The notes: generated by a model from the sequence alone, not told the origin. Positions 52,465 to 62,817 are shown, counted from the first letter of the stretch. The stretch: DNA of 64,000 bases from Bacillus altitudinis 41KF2b (GCF_000691145.1 NZ_ASJC01000007.1:91924-155923); one strand, 5' to 3'. Made by a program: numbers and translations.

Positions 52465-54411
52465 TTAAGAGATCACTGGCTTTACTGGCAGAACGGATTC
52501 AATTTTACTTTGTAGCTCAATATCTTTCTGACTGCCAAAGTAAATATGAATGCTGCCAGCATCTTGGCTTGTCCGAATCAGTCTCCCAATGCCCTGCCTT
52601 AGACGAAGCAGCATGTATGGAAGGTCCACTTCAGTAAATGCATCTTTCGCTTCATTCCGTTTTGCTTCAAATACTGGGTCATGCGGTGGATATGGAAGTC
52701 CCCAAATAACCACATTTGTTAGAGACTGTCCTGGAATATCCAGCCCTTCCCACAAGTGAACGGAACATAACACAGATGTTTCATCCGCTTGGAACTTTTG
52801 AACAATGGTACTGATCTCCTCGTCTCCTTCAAAATACACATGGAAAGGCAGTGATTCATTTGATGCATCGAGCTGCTTTCTAAATACATGCAGTTCATCA
52901 AATGAAGGGAATAAAATAAGAGATCGACCGCCATTTTCTTTTACCTGAGCCAGCACGTGCTGACCTTTTACATCTGACTCTGTCATTGGCTGCTGAATTC
53001 CGTGGAAATACATTTGCATTTGCTCCTCATAATCATACGGCGAAGCCACACTCATGGATAAATAATCTTTGATCCCAAGGCTTTCAGCTAAATAATCAAA
53101 TGATTGGTTTTCAGACAACGTAGCAGATGAGAAAATATAAGGGATTTTTTGCGAAAATACCTTTTCACCGAGAACTTCTGCTACCGTTTTTGGCATGACG
53201 ACAAATGTAGTATCTAATTCCTGTTTCTCCAGCCAGCTAATGGCATTTTTCTGATAAAGCGACAGAGAATACGCCATCTGCTCAATGTACTCTTCCACAA
53301 CAGACAATTCGTATTGATCAATTGTGTACATCTCTGATTCAAATACGAGCGCTTCTCCAATCTTCTCAAGCAAATCACATAATTCACTTGCTGAACGCTT
53401 TACCTCATCTACACGACCAATTTCAAGACGGTGTGATCCTTTGATTTCTTTGGCATTCGTTTTTAAGAGGTAAAAGAACTGATCGTTTGTTGCAAGTGCA
53501 TCTTCAACAAGTTCTGCAAACTCTTCACGAATGTCATTTTGCAAAAGACGCTCCAAAAACGTCTCAAGTGTTGATTGTTTCACTCGGTATGTTAGCGCTT
53601 TTTGTGCTGCAAATTCAAGAAGATGTCCTTCATCAAATACAACAGAGCTATGCTCAGGAAGGAGCGGCAGCTGTCCTTCACGTTTACGTGACTCCTTTGT
53701 CCATACATGCTCCATGTAAAAGTCATGAGAACAAATGATGAGGTCTGTTGCTTTTCGGTAATGGTCTCTTGATAAATTCAAACCACAGCGGTGCCGCATG
53801 TCGCACGTTAAGCAGTCCTGAAAAGAGTCATAGCCAATTCTTGACCACTCATCATTTGTTAATTCTGGATACTCTTTTCGATCACCATACGGATAAAATG
53901 TCTGCATCCCATGAGATTCATGAACAAATGAAGGAAGCGATTCATAAATGTCGAGCCACTTCTCATCATCTTCACGTTGCATCGTTTTCTCTAGTTTCTT
54001 TAAGCATAAATATTGATCATGCGATTTACTTAATCTCGCATCTATTTGAATATCAAGGTGATTGGCAATTTTATAGATATCACCTTCTTGTTTGACGAGC
54101 TGTTCAATTAACGTTTCATCTGCACATGCAATGATCGCAGGTTTCCCTGTATATCTTGCATATGTGACCGCAAATAAAAGGTAAACGATTGTTTTGCCTG
54201 TGCCTACCCCAGCTTCGGCAAACATCACACTTTTTTCTTTAAAGGCTCTTTCTAACTGAAAAGCCATGAATATTTGTTCATCTCGAAGATCAAAGCCCTT
54301 TTCTGGCAAGATGTCATAAAACACATCACCAATCCAGTTGCCCAGTTCTTCGTAAAAATTATGTTCTTTTGTTAATGAAAAAGGCAAACGAGACGCTGTC
54401 ACCTGCTTCAA
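52465..54411 (-). CDS. ypvA: YpvA, DinG/XPD-type helicase
   Basis: 648 residues, superfamily 2 helicase. Walker A FAEAGVGTGKT near 62-72, DEGH box in VVFDEGHLLEFA near 259, motif VI RLRQGIGRLIRT near 603. A Cys group (CLKK near 141, CLTCDMRHRC near 198-207) stands where DinG/XPD enzymes hold a [4Fe-4S] cluster. It probably unwinds DNA structures during repair or replication restart. Unlike E. coli-type DinG of Bacillus it has no fused exonuclease domain. Confidence 0.92.
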   Translation of the reverse strand: MKQVTASRLPFSLTKEHNFYEELGNWIGDVFYDILPEKGFDLRDEQIFMAFQLERAFKEKSVMFAEAGVGTGKTIVYLLFAVTYARYTGKPAIIACADETLIEQLVKQEGDIYKIANHLDIQIDARLSKSHDQYLCLKKLEKTMQREDDEKWLDIYESLPSFVHESHGMQTFYPYGDRKEYPELTNDEWSRIGYDSFQDCLTCDMRHRCGLNLSRDHYRKATDLIICSHDFYMEHVWTKESRKREGQLPLLPEHSSVVFDEGHLLEFAAQKALTYRVKQSTLETFLERLLQNDIREEFAELVEDALATNDQFFYLLKTNAKEIKGSHRLEIGRVDEVKRSASELCDLLEKIGEALVFESEMYTIDQYELSVVEEYIEQMAYSLSLYQKNAISWLEKQELDTTFVVMPKTVAEVLGEKVFSQKIPYIFSSATLSENQSFDYLAESLGIKDYLSMSVASPYDYEEQMQMYFHGIQQPMTESDVKGQHVLAQVKENGGRSLILFPSFDELHVFRKQLDASNESLPFHVYFEGDEEISTIVQKFQADETSVLCSVHLWEGLDIPGQSLTNVVIWGLPYPPHDPVFEAKRNEAKDAFTEVDLPYMLLRLRQGIGRLIRTSQDAGSIHIYFGSQKDIELQSKIESVLPVKPVIS

Positions 54412-54477
54412 CCCCCAACTTTTGAATCATTCAGACATTCAATAGTACCATTTATGCTGGGGTATGACAATCTTTTT

Positions 54478-54675
54478 TTAAGAGCGCAGGCGATGTTGGT
54501 AGCTTTCCTTCATTAAAAATGCGTGCTCTGAATGGTCTATGTAGTTTTGAGCCATTGCTAAGTTCTCGATGGCTGCCGTAAGTTTAGCAGATTGTCCTGT
54601 TTCAATCCCTTCTATTTCTCGGGCTGTTGAAGCGAGTGCTTTTTGAATTAACTGAAATTGATCATAATGAATCAT
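54478..54675 (-). CDS. yptA: YptA, small helical protein
   Basis: 65 residues, helical, no membrane segment: IQKALASTAREIEGIE and LTAAIENLAMAQNYIDHSEH. AGAGGTG lies 8 nt before the ATG. The name rests on size and position between ypvA and ypsC. Function unknown. Confidence 0.75.
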   Translation of the reverse strand: MIHYDQFQLIQKALASTAREIEGIETGQSAKLTAAIENLAMAQNYIDHSEHAFLMKESYQHRLRS

Positions 54676-54744
54676 GAAGACACCTCTTTTTTTAAAATCA
54701 AGTTCAGTTTATTCCGTCCCGAGAAGACTTATACCTTTTTAGCA

Positions 54745-54774
54745 TAAAAAATCCACACCTTCTCGTGGTGTGGA
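54745..54774 (-). terminator. Terminator of ypsC
   Basis: TCCACACC / GGTGTGGA stem, 7-nt loop, TTTTTT. Confidence 0.93.
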
Positions 54775-54780
54775 CATTTG

Positions 54781-55935
54781 TTACGATTCAGTTGTTTCTC
54801 TTCTAGGTCGGCGTTTTCCCCAGTATTGATAATAGTCTGTTTTAATAAATCCATTAAACAGTTTTCTCTTTTTCGTCGCTTTTCTTCCGAAACATTCTTC
54901 GAATTTTTCATGTGACGTTAAAATGTAAATGGACCACGTATCTAGGTTTTTCAATGCTTCGCCCATGCCTTGATACATTTTTTCCACAGCTGGCTTATCG
55001 CTGAGACGTTCACCGTAAGGCGGATTTCCGACAATTACACCATACTCTTCTTTTGTTTGAAAGTCCTTCACTTGCATTTGCTTAAATTGAATCAGTTCAC
55101 TAAGTCCAGCTTCTTCTGCGTTCAGTTTCGCAATCTCTATCATGCGATGATCAATATCGCTCGCGATAATGCGAAGCGGCTGATCATAGTTCGCCTTTTC
55201 TTCTACTTCAAGGCGTGCTTTGTTCCAAACGTCCTCACCGATCCATTCCCATGATTCAGATGCAAACTCCCGGTTAAATCCAGGGGCAATGTTTTGTCCA
55301 ATCATCGCTGCTTCGATAGCAATTGTGCCTGATCCGCAAAAAGGATCGACAAACGGACGGTCAGGTGTCCAGTTCGTTAATAAGACAAGCGCCGCTGCAA
55401 GGGTTTCTTTAATAGGCGCCCCGCCTTGATCTGCACGGTATCCACGTTTATGAAGACCCACACCAGACGTATCGAGCGTCAGCAATACTTTATCTTTTAA
55501 AAGCGCTACCTCGATTTTGTATTCAGGACCCGTCTCTTCTAGCCATTCAGACTGTATGTTGTAAGATGATCTAAGTTTTTGCGCGATAGCCTTTTTGACG
55601 ATACGCTGACAATCCGGCACACTGGCAAGCTGAGATTTAACAGATTTACCAATGACAGGGAATGTACTATTTTTCGGTAAAAATGCGGCCCAGTCAATGG
55701 CTTTAGTCTGCTCAAAAAGCTCGTCAAATGTTCTAGCCGAAAATTCAGCAACTTGGACCTTGATTCGGTCTGCTGTACGCAGCCATAGATTCGCACGGCA
55801 GATGGCAAGCGCATCTCCTTGAAAAATAACTTTTCCGTTATCTACGGTGCACTCATACCCGAGGTCTCTTACTTCTTTTGCAACAATCGCTTCAATTCCC
55901 ATTGGCGCTGTTGCGATGAGTGTATAGGTTTTCAT
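54781..55935 (-). CDS. ypsC: YpsC, THUMP-domain rRNA methyltransferase (RlmL-like)
   Basis: 384 residues. THUMP RNA-binding domain about 45-155, then a Rossmann methyltransferase: VDPFCGSGTIAIEAAM near 196, IASDIDHRMIEIAKLNAEEA near 250, and the N-methyltransferase catalytic NPPYGERL near 303. By family it makes m2G on 23S rRNA. It starts 97 nt after the rnpB 3' end on the same strand. Confidence 0.93.
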   Translation of the reverse strand: MKTYTLIATAPMGIEAIVAKEVRDLGYECTVDNGKVIFQGDALAICRANLWLRTADRIKVQVAEFSARTFDELFEQTKAIDWAAFLPKNSTFPVIGKSVKSQLASVPDCQRIVKKAIAQKLRSSYNIQSEWLEETGPEYKIEVALLKDKVLLTLDTSGVGLHKRGYRADQGGAPIKETLAAALVLLTNWTPDRPFVDPFCGSGTIAIEAAMIGQNIAPGFNREFASESWEWIGEDVWNKARLEVEEKANYDQPLRIIASDIDHRMIEIAKLNAEEAGLSELIQFKQMQVKDFQTKEEYGVIVGNPPYGERLSDKPAVEKMYQGMGEALKNLDTWSIYILTSHEKFEECFGRKATKKRKLFNGFIKTDYYQYWGKRRPRRETTES

Positions 55936-55976
55936 TTGTTTATCACCTGTTTTCTCGTTCTTTTCTTAATCAAGAT

Positions 55977-56010
55977 AAAAGCTCTCCATATGTAGAAATA
56001 GGAGAGCTTT
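55977..56010 (-). terminator. Terminator of rnpB
   Basis: AAAGCTCTCC / GGAGAGCTTT stem after the RNase P RNA; T-run on the minus strand is TTTT. Confidence 0.8.
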
Positions 56011-56031
56011 GATTTCATCATGTTTATGATA

Positions 56032-56433
56032 ACGGATATAACGTTCTGTAAGCCATGTTTTGTTCCATCGTACTACAAACGGCAAAAGCCTCGTACTCAG
56101 GTGGTAATCATCTATCTACAGAATTCTCTGTCCTTCTCTCCGTTTGGTTCCTTTGAGAAAGTTCCCCTACCAAGTTTGGGTTTCTCGCTCGAGGGGTTTA
56201 CCGCGTTCCACTCTCACCATTTCTAGTGAGACTTCGTCACTGTGGCACTTTCAAGGATACTTTGCCATATCCTAAAAGGACGTAGGCATTTTTCCTGCCG
56301 TCAGCCTTTCCCAGGCTGCCCTGGCTTATTTTTTCGCCAGGCACGAACACTACGGGCATCTCAGCACCGTGCGAGCATGGACTTTCCTCTGCAATGTCAA
56401 AGCATTACAGCGATTACCCGAACGTTAATCAAC
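56032..56433 (-). ncRNA. rnpB: RNase P RNA, type B
   Basis: About 402 nt. Conserved core blocks are read on the minus strand: GAGGAAAGTCCATGCTCGCA (P4 5' strand region), GTGCCACAGTGACGAAG, GGTAAACCCCTCGAGCGAG, CGGAGAGAAGGACAGA and the 3' GAACAAAACATGGCTTACAG that completes P4. The layout with P5.1/P10.1-P15.1 loops is that of Bacillus type B RNA. It is the ribozyme that matures tRNA 5' ends. Exact ends are approximate. Confidence 0.96.
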
Positions 56434-56485
56434 ATGCGTTATTATAAACGACAATGTCATCTGACACAAGCTTTTTTGGTATTAC

Positions 56486-56791
56486 TCAATCATAAAGTTT
56501 GCTACCGAAAACGTGTTTCTCAAGATTAGATAGTCTTTTTAAAATATCGAAGTTTGTTGTATTGGACTGTGCAGGCTGTCTTTTCCCTTGCTCAACCGCT
56601 TCTTCAAGCTGTTTTGACAAGTGAAGGTTTTCTTGTTGGAGTTTTTCAATTTCTTGATGGAATGTCTCATAGTCTTTAATAACCATATCTAGAAATTTAT
56701 CGACTTCTTCTTGTTTATACCCTCGGACACCTGTTTTAAATTCTTTTTCTAAAATTTCTTTCGCAGAAAGCTTTACTTTATCAGCAAGCAT
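56486..56791 (-). CDS. gpsB: Cell-division protein GpsB
   Basis: 101 residues from the ATG behind GAGGTGA; the frame extends nine codons upstream without a site. N-terminal DivIVA-like membrane-binding domain ([20 protein letters not shown]), then a coiled coil (about 35-68) and a short C-terminal trimerising helix ([17 protein letters not shown]). It shuttles PBP1 between septum and side wall. 52 nt upstream of rnpB on the same strand. Confidence 0.96.
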   Translation of the reverse strand: MLADKVKLSAKEILEKEFKTGVRGYKQEEVDKFLDMVIKDYETFHQEIEKLQQENLHLSKQLEEAVEQGKRQPAQSNTTNFDILKRLSNLEKHVFGSKLYD

Positions 56792-56866
56792 CTTTTTCAC
56801 CTCATATCGTGAATTCATAGTATATTTTTTCAGAAATACGTGACGTTGTCAAATTTTCTCTTGCTT

Positions 56867-57409
56867 TTAGTCAAAAAACGGATCTTCCGCCTCAACCTGT
56901 GCCCTTAAATCATCCATTGTGATATACATAATTGGGTAGTCGGTATAGGTTTCAGCTTCTTTGATCATATATTTTGGCGAGCCTTCGTGCTCAGGATCAT
57001 ATAAGACGAGAAGGCCGTCCGTTTTTTCAATAAAAAAGCGGTTCTTTTGTTTGAATTGTGCCGGACTTTCATAAGGTTTATGCGTGACACTTTCTACAAA
57101 ATCAGCTTGTGCAAGAACGCCTTCATACAGCTCTTTATTTTGTTCATTCCAGCGCTCTTCCTGTTCATAAAATGGTGTAATGACAGCAAGTTTTAAATCT
57201 GGAAACTCCTCTTGAAGCTCAAAGACCACTTCAGCTGTCCATATTTCTGCCCCTAACTGACCTGAAATGAGCACCCATTCCAGCCCGTCTTCAATGAGTG
57301 CCGTCAGCCTTTTCCGAAGTTCCGCTTTTATGTATTGAAGTGCAGGCTCGTCTTGTTTGAAGATCCCAAGCTCAAATGGCTTGTACCCTGTGACAGCAAT
57401 AATTTTCAT
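56867..57409 (-). CDS. ypsA: YpsA, SLOG-family cell division factor
   Basis: 180 residues from the ATG behind AGGTGA, as in B. subtilis; the frame is open 54 codons further, into cotD territory. Rossmann-like SLOG fold: [29 protein letters not shown] near 48-64 with the Gly/Glu ligand-binding residues. It is linked to FtsZ and GpsB in firmicutes and lies just upstream of gpsB. Confidence 0.94.
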   Translation of the reverse strand: MKIIAVTGYKPFELGIFKQDEPALQYIKAELRKRLTALIEDGLEWVLISGQLGAEIWTAEVVFELQEEFPDLKLAVITPFYEQEERWNEQNKELYEGVLAQADFVESVTHKPYESPAQFKQKNRFFIEKTDGLLVLYDPEHEGSPKYMIKEAETYTDYPIMYITMDDLRAQVEAEDPFFD

Positions 57410-57425
57410 TTTTTCACCTGCTTTT

Positions 57426-57450
57426 AAAAAAAGGGACTTATAAAAGTCCC
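57426..57450 (-). terminator. Terminator of cotD
   Basis: GGGACTT / AAGTCCC stem, 4-nt loop, TTTTTTT on the minus strand. Confidence 0.92.
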
Positions 57451-57458
57451 ATTTCACT

Positions 57459-57695
57459 TTATCTGTTACAGCAAGGTCCACCGCAGTTAAAGTGTTGATG
57501 TGTTGCCGGGTCCACCTGAGAAAACGTATGCGGGAAGTAGTGAACATGTTGGAAATTTTGGTGATGAACATTTGTTACATGCTGCGGGTGGATGTGCGGC
57601 ACAATTGTAGTTGACTCACTATGCGTACAGCAGTGATTCGTTGGATGTACAATTGGCTGTGTAACATTTGGATTGCAATGATGATGATGGTACAT
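57459..57695 (-). CDS. cotD: Inner spore coat protein CotD
   Basis: 78 residues, very His-rich with paired cysteines (NHCCTH near 21, CGGPCC near the end): the composition of CotD. Cys and His are probably used in coat cross-linking and metal binding. GGAGAGGGG precedes the ATG. A CATACATTG box at 57731-57739 (minus) with AC 17 bp upstream is a candidate sigma-K promoter. Confidence 0.93.
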   Translation of the reverse strand: MYHHHHCNPNVTQPIVHPTNHCCTHSESTTIVPHIHPQHVTNVHHQNFQHVHYFPHTFSQVDPATHQHFNCGGPCCNR

Positions 57696-57777
57696 GTAGC
57701 ATTCCCCTCTCCTTGATTTTCTTACATTAACAATGTATGAATCAAGAGGTGTACATGTACTAATGCATTAACCTATT

Positions 57778-57873
57778 TTAAAAGTTTGCAAGAAAAACAT
57801 CTTTATAGTTTGAAAACACAAACGCGACCAATATGACAACAAGAAAAAACAAGTAGAAAAGACCCTTATACAT
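57778..57873 (-). CDS. 31-residue membrane micropeptide
   Basis: MYKGLFYLFFLVVILVAFVF then SNYKDVFLANF: a single membrane span. GAGGAG lies 9 nt before the ATG. It sits alone between cotD and mrfB. No named homologue recognised; a small, real-looking translation unit. Confidence 0.6.
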   Translation of the reverse strand: MYKGLFYLFFLVVILVAFVFSNYKDVFLANF

Positions 57874-58009
57874 GCTCTACGCTCCTCATTCAATATCTAA
57901 CGTTATTTTACAGGATTCGTGACTTTTCTACAATAAAAGTGCTAAACAATTTTTATTTTCGGCCGAGAGCCGAACGTTGTCATTTTTTGCGCTTTCCCAG
58001 GCAATAATT

Positions 58010-59257
58010 TCATCGCCCAGCTTTTCTTAAGAGCCGGTTTTCTCGCTTGTCAAGTTCCACAATGTCTCGTTCACTTAAAGACGATTGTGATAACAATGTT
58101 TGGGTAATGGAAAGGGCTGCTTTTGGATCCTTTTGACGGTGTTCTTCATACTTTGCTAGCTCTACACCCGCTTTTAATCTTACATGAACATCACTTGATT
58201 CAAATAGACGCCTCCATATGCATGCCGCTTCATCCCATTGTTTTAATCGCTTGTACTGTAATGATAGATCATAAGCTGCTTGATCCGCATGCTCAAACGC
58301 TGCTCCCGTTAATTCTTGCAGGTGCTTTGTTGCTTCCTGCACATCACGGTGAGCAAGATGCCACTTAGCTAATGCATATTTCTCATCGTCTTCCTTCACC
58401 GCATCTTTGGATAAGATTTTTTTAGACAAATGAATGTAGAGACTGATTAACGATAAGACATCAAGTTCATTGTGAGTCAAAATTCCTTCAATCAGTTTCG
58501 GGTTTTGTTCCTTTAAAAAGTGAAAATAGATCATTGGTGCGAGGAACCCCGGTGTATCTCCCTCACGATTGACGTGCAGTTCCTCTTTTTCTACAACCGA
58601 AAGAGCCATACGCTCATATTTATGTTTCCACAATCTCCTTGACCCATGCAGAAGGTCAAAATGACCAAATTCAGGTAGAGCAGGTATTTGATCGCGTAAT
58701 AATGTATGCCTCGTTTTGACTTGAGGCCAGTCAAATGATTTTCCATTATATGTCACAAGTGATTCAACATCCACCTCACTAAGAAAGCTATTGTAAAGTG
58801 CCGCTTCATTTCCTGGATTCGTGAGCAGATGTTGTTTTACCACTACTTTATCTGAATAAACTCTCGCATGCCCAAGCAGAAAAATCATATTTCCCGTTCC
58901 GCCAGACAGTCCTGTTGTTTCTGTATCGAAGAAAAATAGCTCGTGAGGCTTGAAGCCTTTTGCAGAAAGAGAATGCTGAATCTCACTTTTGTTCCATGCA
59001 CTCACCATCTCCGGCAGTTCTGCAAATGAATATCGCCCATGCTGATGGTCAAGTGGATAGGTCACTTCCCGAATGAGGCAGAAAGAGTCTTCAAAGTAGT
59101 AAGGAGCTGCACCTAATTCCCCCCACTCTTTTAGAAATGGAATGGTTTCAGCCGTCACAGTGTGCGTTTGTCCCTCTTTTACTGCCACACGCTTTTCATC
59201 TGACTGATTGTGCGACAGGTGTTTTTTCATTCTGTTTAATTTTCCTTTTAATGACAT
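58010..59257 (-). CDS. mrfB: MrfB (YprB), RNase H-like exonuclease of mitomycin repair
   Basis: 415 residues from MSLKGK; an upstream extension of 40 codons overlaps mrfA. DEDD exonuclease core: LFFFDTETTGLSGG near 109-122, LVTYNGKSFDWPQVKTRHTL near 170-189, and NELDVLSLISLY near 265 with the last Asp. C-terminal helical TPR-like region from about 300. With MrfA it repairs mitomycin C lesions independently of UvrABC in B. subtilis. Starts 23 nt after mrfA. Confidence 0.94.
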   Translation of the reverse strand: MSLKGKLNRMKKHLSHNQSDEKRVAVKEGQTHTVTAETIPFLKEWGELGAAPYYFEDSFCLIREVTYPLDHQHGRYSFAELPEMVSAWNKSEIQHSLSAKGFKPHELFFFDTETTGLSGGTGNMIFLLGHARVYSDKVVVKQHLLTNPGNEAALYNSFLSEVDVESLVTYNGKSFDWPQVKTRHTLLRDQIPALPEFGHFDLLHGSRRLWKHKYERMALSVVEKEELHVNREGDTPGFLAPMIYFHFLKEQNPKLIEGILTHNELDVLSLISLYIHLSKKILSKDAVKEDDEKYALAKWHLAHRDVQEATKHLQELTGAAFEHADQAAYDLSLQYKRLKQWDEAACIWRRLFESSDVHVRLKAGVELAKYEEHRQKDPKAALSITQTLLSQSSLSERDIVELDKRENRLLRKAGR

Positions 59258-59280
59258 GAGTACGTCTATTCCCCCTTCCC

Positions 59281-61527
59281 TTAAAATCCTGCCATCAATT
59301 GAATGATCCTGCTTTTTCCATCGATCTCTTTCATTTCCATGCCAATACAAGATGGACAGCCGTTCTCGCAGCTGCATCGCTCAATCAGCTGAGTGGCTGC
59401 ACGGGCAATTTCATCAAAGCGAGCCTGCACCTCTTTACTTAAACCGATTCCACCTGGGTAATGATCATATAAAAATACAGTCGGTTTCCCGGTATGGGCT
59501 GCCTTTATTTGAGAAATGACATGAATGTCTGAACGGTCACACATGACAAACGCCGGAACAATATGCTGAAGAACATTGGCAATACCGAGCAAGAGCTGTT
59601 CAAGTGTTTTTTCTTCAAATGTCCGCTCTGCTTCATGTAATTCAAACCAAGCAGCACTCGTATGAATTTCTTCTTCAGGTAAGTGAATCGGGCCGGAGCC
59701 GATATTTTCACCGGTTGATAATCGAATTTTTTTGAAAATGGTCGGCATTGCATTGACGGTCACATCACCGTAGTGAACAGATACCGCTTCCTTCTCTGTT
59801 GTCTGATCAATTTCAAGCACCTTGAGCTGAACCGCTAAATTCGCATCTGTATAGTATTCTACATCGACTTGTTTCACATAAGCCTTAAGGTGTTCATAAT
59901 CTAGCTTTTCCACTTGATACTGAACCCCTTCATGTAAATAAATCGCTTCATCATGAAGTAAGGTCATCGCACTGAATCGATCCATCTCCCCAATAATTCG
60001 AACGTTCGCTACATCGGATTGATCGACAATGACGACATTTTCCTGACTTGCAGATCTCAGACTGATCCCATGAGCCGGGAACGATTGATCTGACCAATAA
60101 TAACGGTTCCCGCTGAAATGAAGAACCCCTTCTTCATGTAAGTATTGCAAGATTTCTTCTACTTCCATACCGCCAAACTGTTCATCTTCTCGAAACGGTA
60201 GCTCGTAGGACGCACATTTTAGATGATCGACTAGGATGATAAGGTTCTCAGGATTGATTCTTGCCGATTCAGGTGGTCTGTTAAAGAAGTATTCAGGGTG
60301 TCTGACAATATATTGGTCAAGTGGCGATGAGCTTGCGACCATGATAATGAGTGCTTCCTCATGACGCCTTCCAGCTCGTCCTGCCTGCTGCCACGTACTC
60401 GCTACACTGCCAGGATATCCGGTCATGATACAGACTTTTAGCTGTCCAATATCTACTCCTAATTCTAGTGCGTTTGTGCTGACAACACCGAGAATGTCTC
60501 CTTCCCTTAAGCCTTTTTCAATCATGCGCCGCTCTTTCGGCAAATAGCCCCCGCGATAACCACGGATCGATTTAGGACCAATTTCTTTTTTCACTAGTTC
60601 TTGAATATGACTTAGAATGACTTCAACTCTTACCCTACTTCTAGCAAAAACAATCGTTTGAATTTTTTCTTTTAAAAATGTTTTAGCGAGCTGATTCACA
60701 ACAGTGGCCGCACTTTGTCTAATATTTAATGGCTTATTGACGACTGGCGGGTTGTAAAAGACAAAATTCTTTTTACCGCTAGGCGCTCCGTTGCGTTCAA
60801 TGAGATGCACCTTGCTTCCGGTCAGCTGCTCTGCAAGCTCTTTCGGATTCGCAATGGTCGCTGAAGTACAAATAAAGGTCGGGTCACTTCCATAAAATGC
60901 ACAAATTCGCTTTAGTCTGCGAATGACATTGGCAACATGACTGCCAAACACGCCTCGATATGTATGAAGCTCATCAATGACAATATACTTTAAGTTCTCA
61001 AATAAACTGACCCATTTCGTATGATGAGGTAAAATCGCTGAATGCAGCATATCTGGATTTGTGATGACAATATGTCCTGCCTGTCTGACGCGCTGGCGAA
61101 TCGCTGGGGAGGTGTCCCCGTCATAGGTTTCACTGTGAATTGGAACATCCATCTCATGAATGATTTCGTTTAATTCACTTTTTTGATCTTGCGCAAGTGC
61201 TTTTGTTGGAAATAAATAGAGGGAGCGGCTTGTCTGATCTTCTGAGATCGACTGAAGAACTGGCAGATTGTAACAAAGTGTTTTACCTGAAGCTGTAGGT
61301 GTCACAGTCACCACATTCTCACCATCCATCACACGTTCAAAGGCTTCCTTTTGATGAATGTATAGTTCACTCACACCTCTTTTTTCAAGCGCCACTTTGA
61401 GCCTGTCATTTACTCTTTCAGGAATTGGAGAAGTCAGTGCAGGCTTCGCTTCAATTTCATGCCAATGCTCGACCTGTTCGTCTTTTTTTAAATCTTCTAT
61501 GAGTTCGTTCATTGTTTTCTTCTTCAT
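59281..61527 (-). CDS. mrfA: MrfA (YprA), DEAD-box-like helicase of mitomycin repair
   Basis: 748 residues from ATG behind GAGGTGG. Walker A TPTASGKT near 78, DELH box VIDELHTYRG near 185, motif VI QQAGRAGRR near 390. The C-terminal DUF1998 region ends in four cysteines (CSCENGCPSC near 720), probably zinc-binding. A 3'-5' helicase paired with MrfB. Its operon is separate from ypqE, which is convergent with the next gene. Confidence 0.95.
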   Translation of the reverse strand: MKKKTMNELIEDLKKDEQVEHWHEIEAKPALTSPIPERVNDRLKVALEKRGVSELYIHQKEAFERVMDGENVVTVTPTASGKTLCYNLPVLQSISEDQTSRSLYLFPTKALAQDQKSELNEIIHEMDVPIHSETYDGDTSPAIRQRVRQAGHIVITNPDMLHSAILPHHTKWVSLFENLKYIVIDELHTYRGVFGSHVANVIRRLKRICAFYGSDPTFICTSATIANPKELAEQLTGSKVHLIERNGAPSGKKNFVFYNPPVVNKPLNIRQSAATVVNQLAKTFLKEKIQTIVFARSRVRVEVILSHIQELVKKEIGPKSIRGYRGGYLPKERRMIEKGLREGDILGVVSTNALELGVDIGQLKVCIMTGYPGSVASTWQQAGRAGRRHEEALIIMVASSSPLDQYIVRHPEYFFNRPPESARINPENLIILVDHLKCASYELPFREDEQFGGMEVEEILQYLHEEGVLHFSGNRYYWSDQSFPAHGISLRSASQENVVIVDQSDVANVRIIGEMDRFSAMTLLHDEAIYLHEGVQYQVEKLDYEHLKAYVKQVDVEYYTDANLAVQLKVLEIDQTTEKEAVSVHYGDVTVNAMPTIFKKIRLSTGENIGSGPIHLPEEEIHTSAAWFELHEAERTFEEKTLEQLLLGIANVLQHIVPAFVMCDRSDIHVISQIKAAHTGKPTVFLYDHYPGGIGLSKEVQARFDEIARAATQLIERCSCENGCPSCIGMEMKEIDGKSRIIQLMAGF

Positions 61528-61678
61528 CTGGTATCCACCTCTCATTCTAGTGTACCGAATATTTGTTTGCATGACTAGGCGGCAATTTTTTGATGCACCG
61601 CTTGTGAGCAAATATTTTGATGTGTTGTAACAATATCTATTACACTTCTATAGTGAAATGATTTTATCAAGGAAGAAG

Positions 61679-62806
61679 ATGATCAGATTGAAAAACGAAT
61701 TTAAGCCTTTATTTGAACCTTTTACATTCCCAGGGGGTGCCTCTATTGATGGCCGTTTAGTCGTTGCACCAATGACACACTTCGGTTCTCATGAGGATGG
61801 CACGATCTCAAAGGAAGAAATTGATTTTATTACCGCTAGATCAAGCGAAATGGGCATGGTCATCACCGCATGTGCAAACGTGACGCCAGATGGTAAGGCG
61901 TTTGAAGGACAGCCTTCTATTGCAAGAGATGAAGATATACCTGGCCTACAAAAGCTTGCTTCTGCGATTCAAGCGAAAGGAACAAAAGCCATTATGCAAA
62001 TTCATCATGGCGGCTCTCAGGCTCTCCCTCATTTAGTCCCAAACGGTGATGTCGTTGCGCCAAGTGATGTATTTAAAGATGGAAAACAAATTGCGAGAGC
62101 TTTGACAGAAGAAGAAATTCCTCACATCATCGACTCATTTAAAGAAGCAGCAAGACGCGCAATTCAAGCAGGATTTGATGGGATCGAAATCCATGGAGCG
62201 AACGGATATTTATTACAGCAATTCTACTCCCCACATAGTAATCAGCGTACAGATCAATGGGGCGGAAGCGAAGAAAAGCGTCTCGCATTTCCAATTGCAG
62301 TAGTAGATGCAGTGAAAGAAGCAATCAAAGAGCATGTAACAAAACCATTTATCTTTGGATACCGATTATCACCTGAAGAACCAGAAACACCTGGTTTAAC
62401 CATGACAGAAACATTTACTTTAGTGGACGTACTTAAGACAAAAAACCTTGATTACTTGCATATTTCTTTAATGGAGATTGACGCTAAAGCAAGACGTGGT
62501 GCTGATACAAGTAAGACGCGGATGGAGTTATTAAAAGAGCGCTGTGGTGACACGCTTCCACTCATCGGCGTCGGCAGCGTCATTACAGCTGAGGATGCAC
62601 TGAATGCATACAATCAAGGGATTCCACTCATTGCTGTTGCAAGAGAAGTCATTGTTGATCCCGATTGGGCAGTAAAGATTAAAGAAGGCAGAGAAAACGA
62701 GATTGAAACCGTCATTAAACGCAGTCAAAAAGATAAGTACTTGATTCCAGAAGGTTTATGGACTGTCATGGAAGCAAGTAAAGGCTGGGTTCCAATGGAG
62801 GATTAA
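61679..62806 (+). CDS. Old-yellow-enzyme-type NADH:flavin oxidoreductase
   Basis: 375 residues, TIM barrel with FMN. LVVAPMTHFGSHEDG near 28 and the HGANGYLLQQFYSPHSNQRT segment near 173-193 (flavin and substrate-binding His/Asn and arginine) are OYE signatures; VGSVITAEDALNAYNQG and AVAREVIVDPDW bind FMN phosphate. Similar in type to B. subtilis YqiG, but that lies elsewhere, so no symbol. Starts at the ATG with AAGGA 5 nt upstream; an ATG seven codons earlier has none. Confidence 0.9.
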   Translation: MIRLKNEFKPLFEPFTFPGGASIDGRLVVAPMTHFGSHEDGTISKEEIDFITARSSEMGMVITACANVTPDGKAFEGQPSIARDEDIPGLQKLASAIQAKGTKAIMQIHHGGSQALPHLVPNGDVVAPSDVFKDGKQIARALTEEEIPHIIDSFKEAARRAIQAGFDGIEIHGANGYLLQQFYSPHSNQRTDQWGGSEEKRLAFPIAVVDAVKEAIKEHVTKPFIFGYRLSPEEPETPGLTMTETFTLVDVLKTKNLDYLHISLMEIDAKARRGADTSKTRMELLKERCGDTLPLIGVGSVITAEDALNAYNQGIPLIAVAREVIVDPDWAVKIKEGRENEIETVIKRSQKDKYLIPEGLWTVMEASKGWVPMED

Positions 62807-62817
62807 TGTCCTCAATC

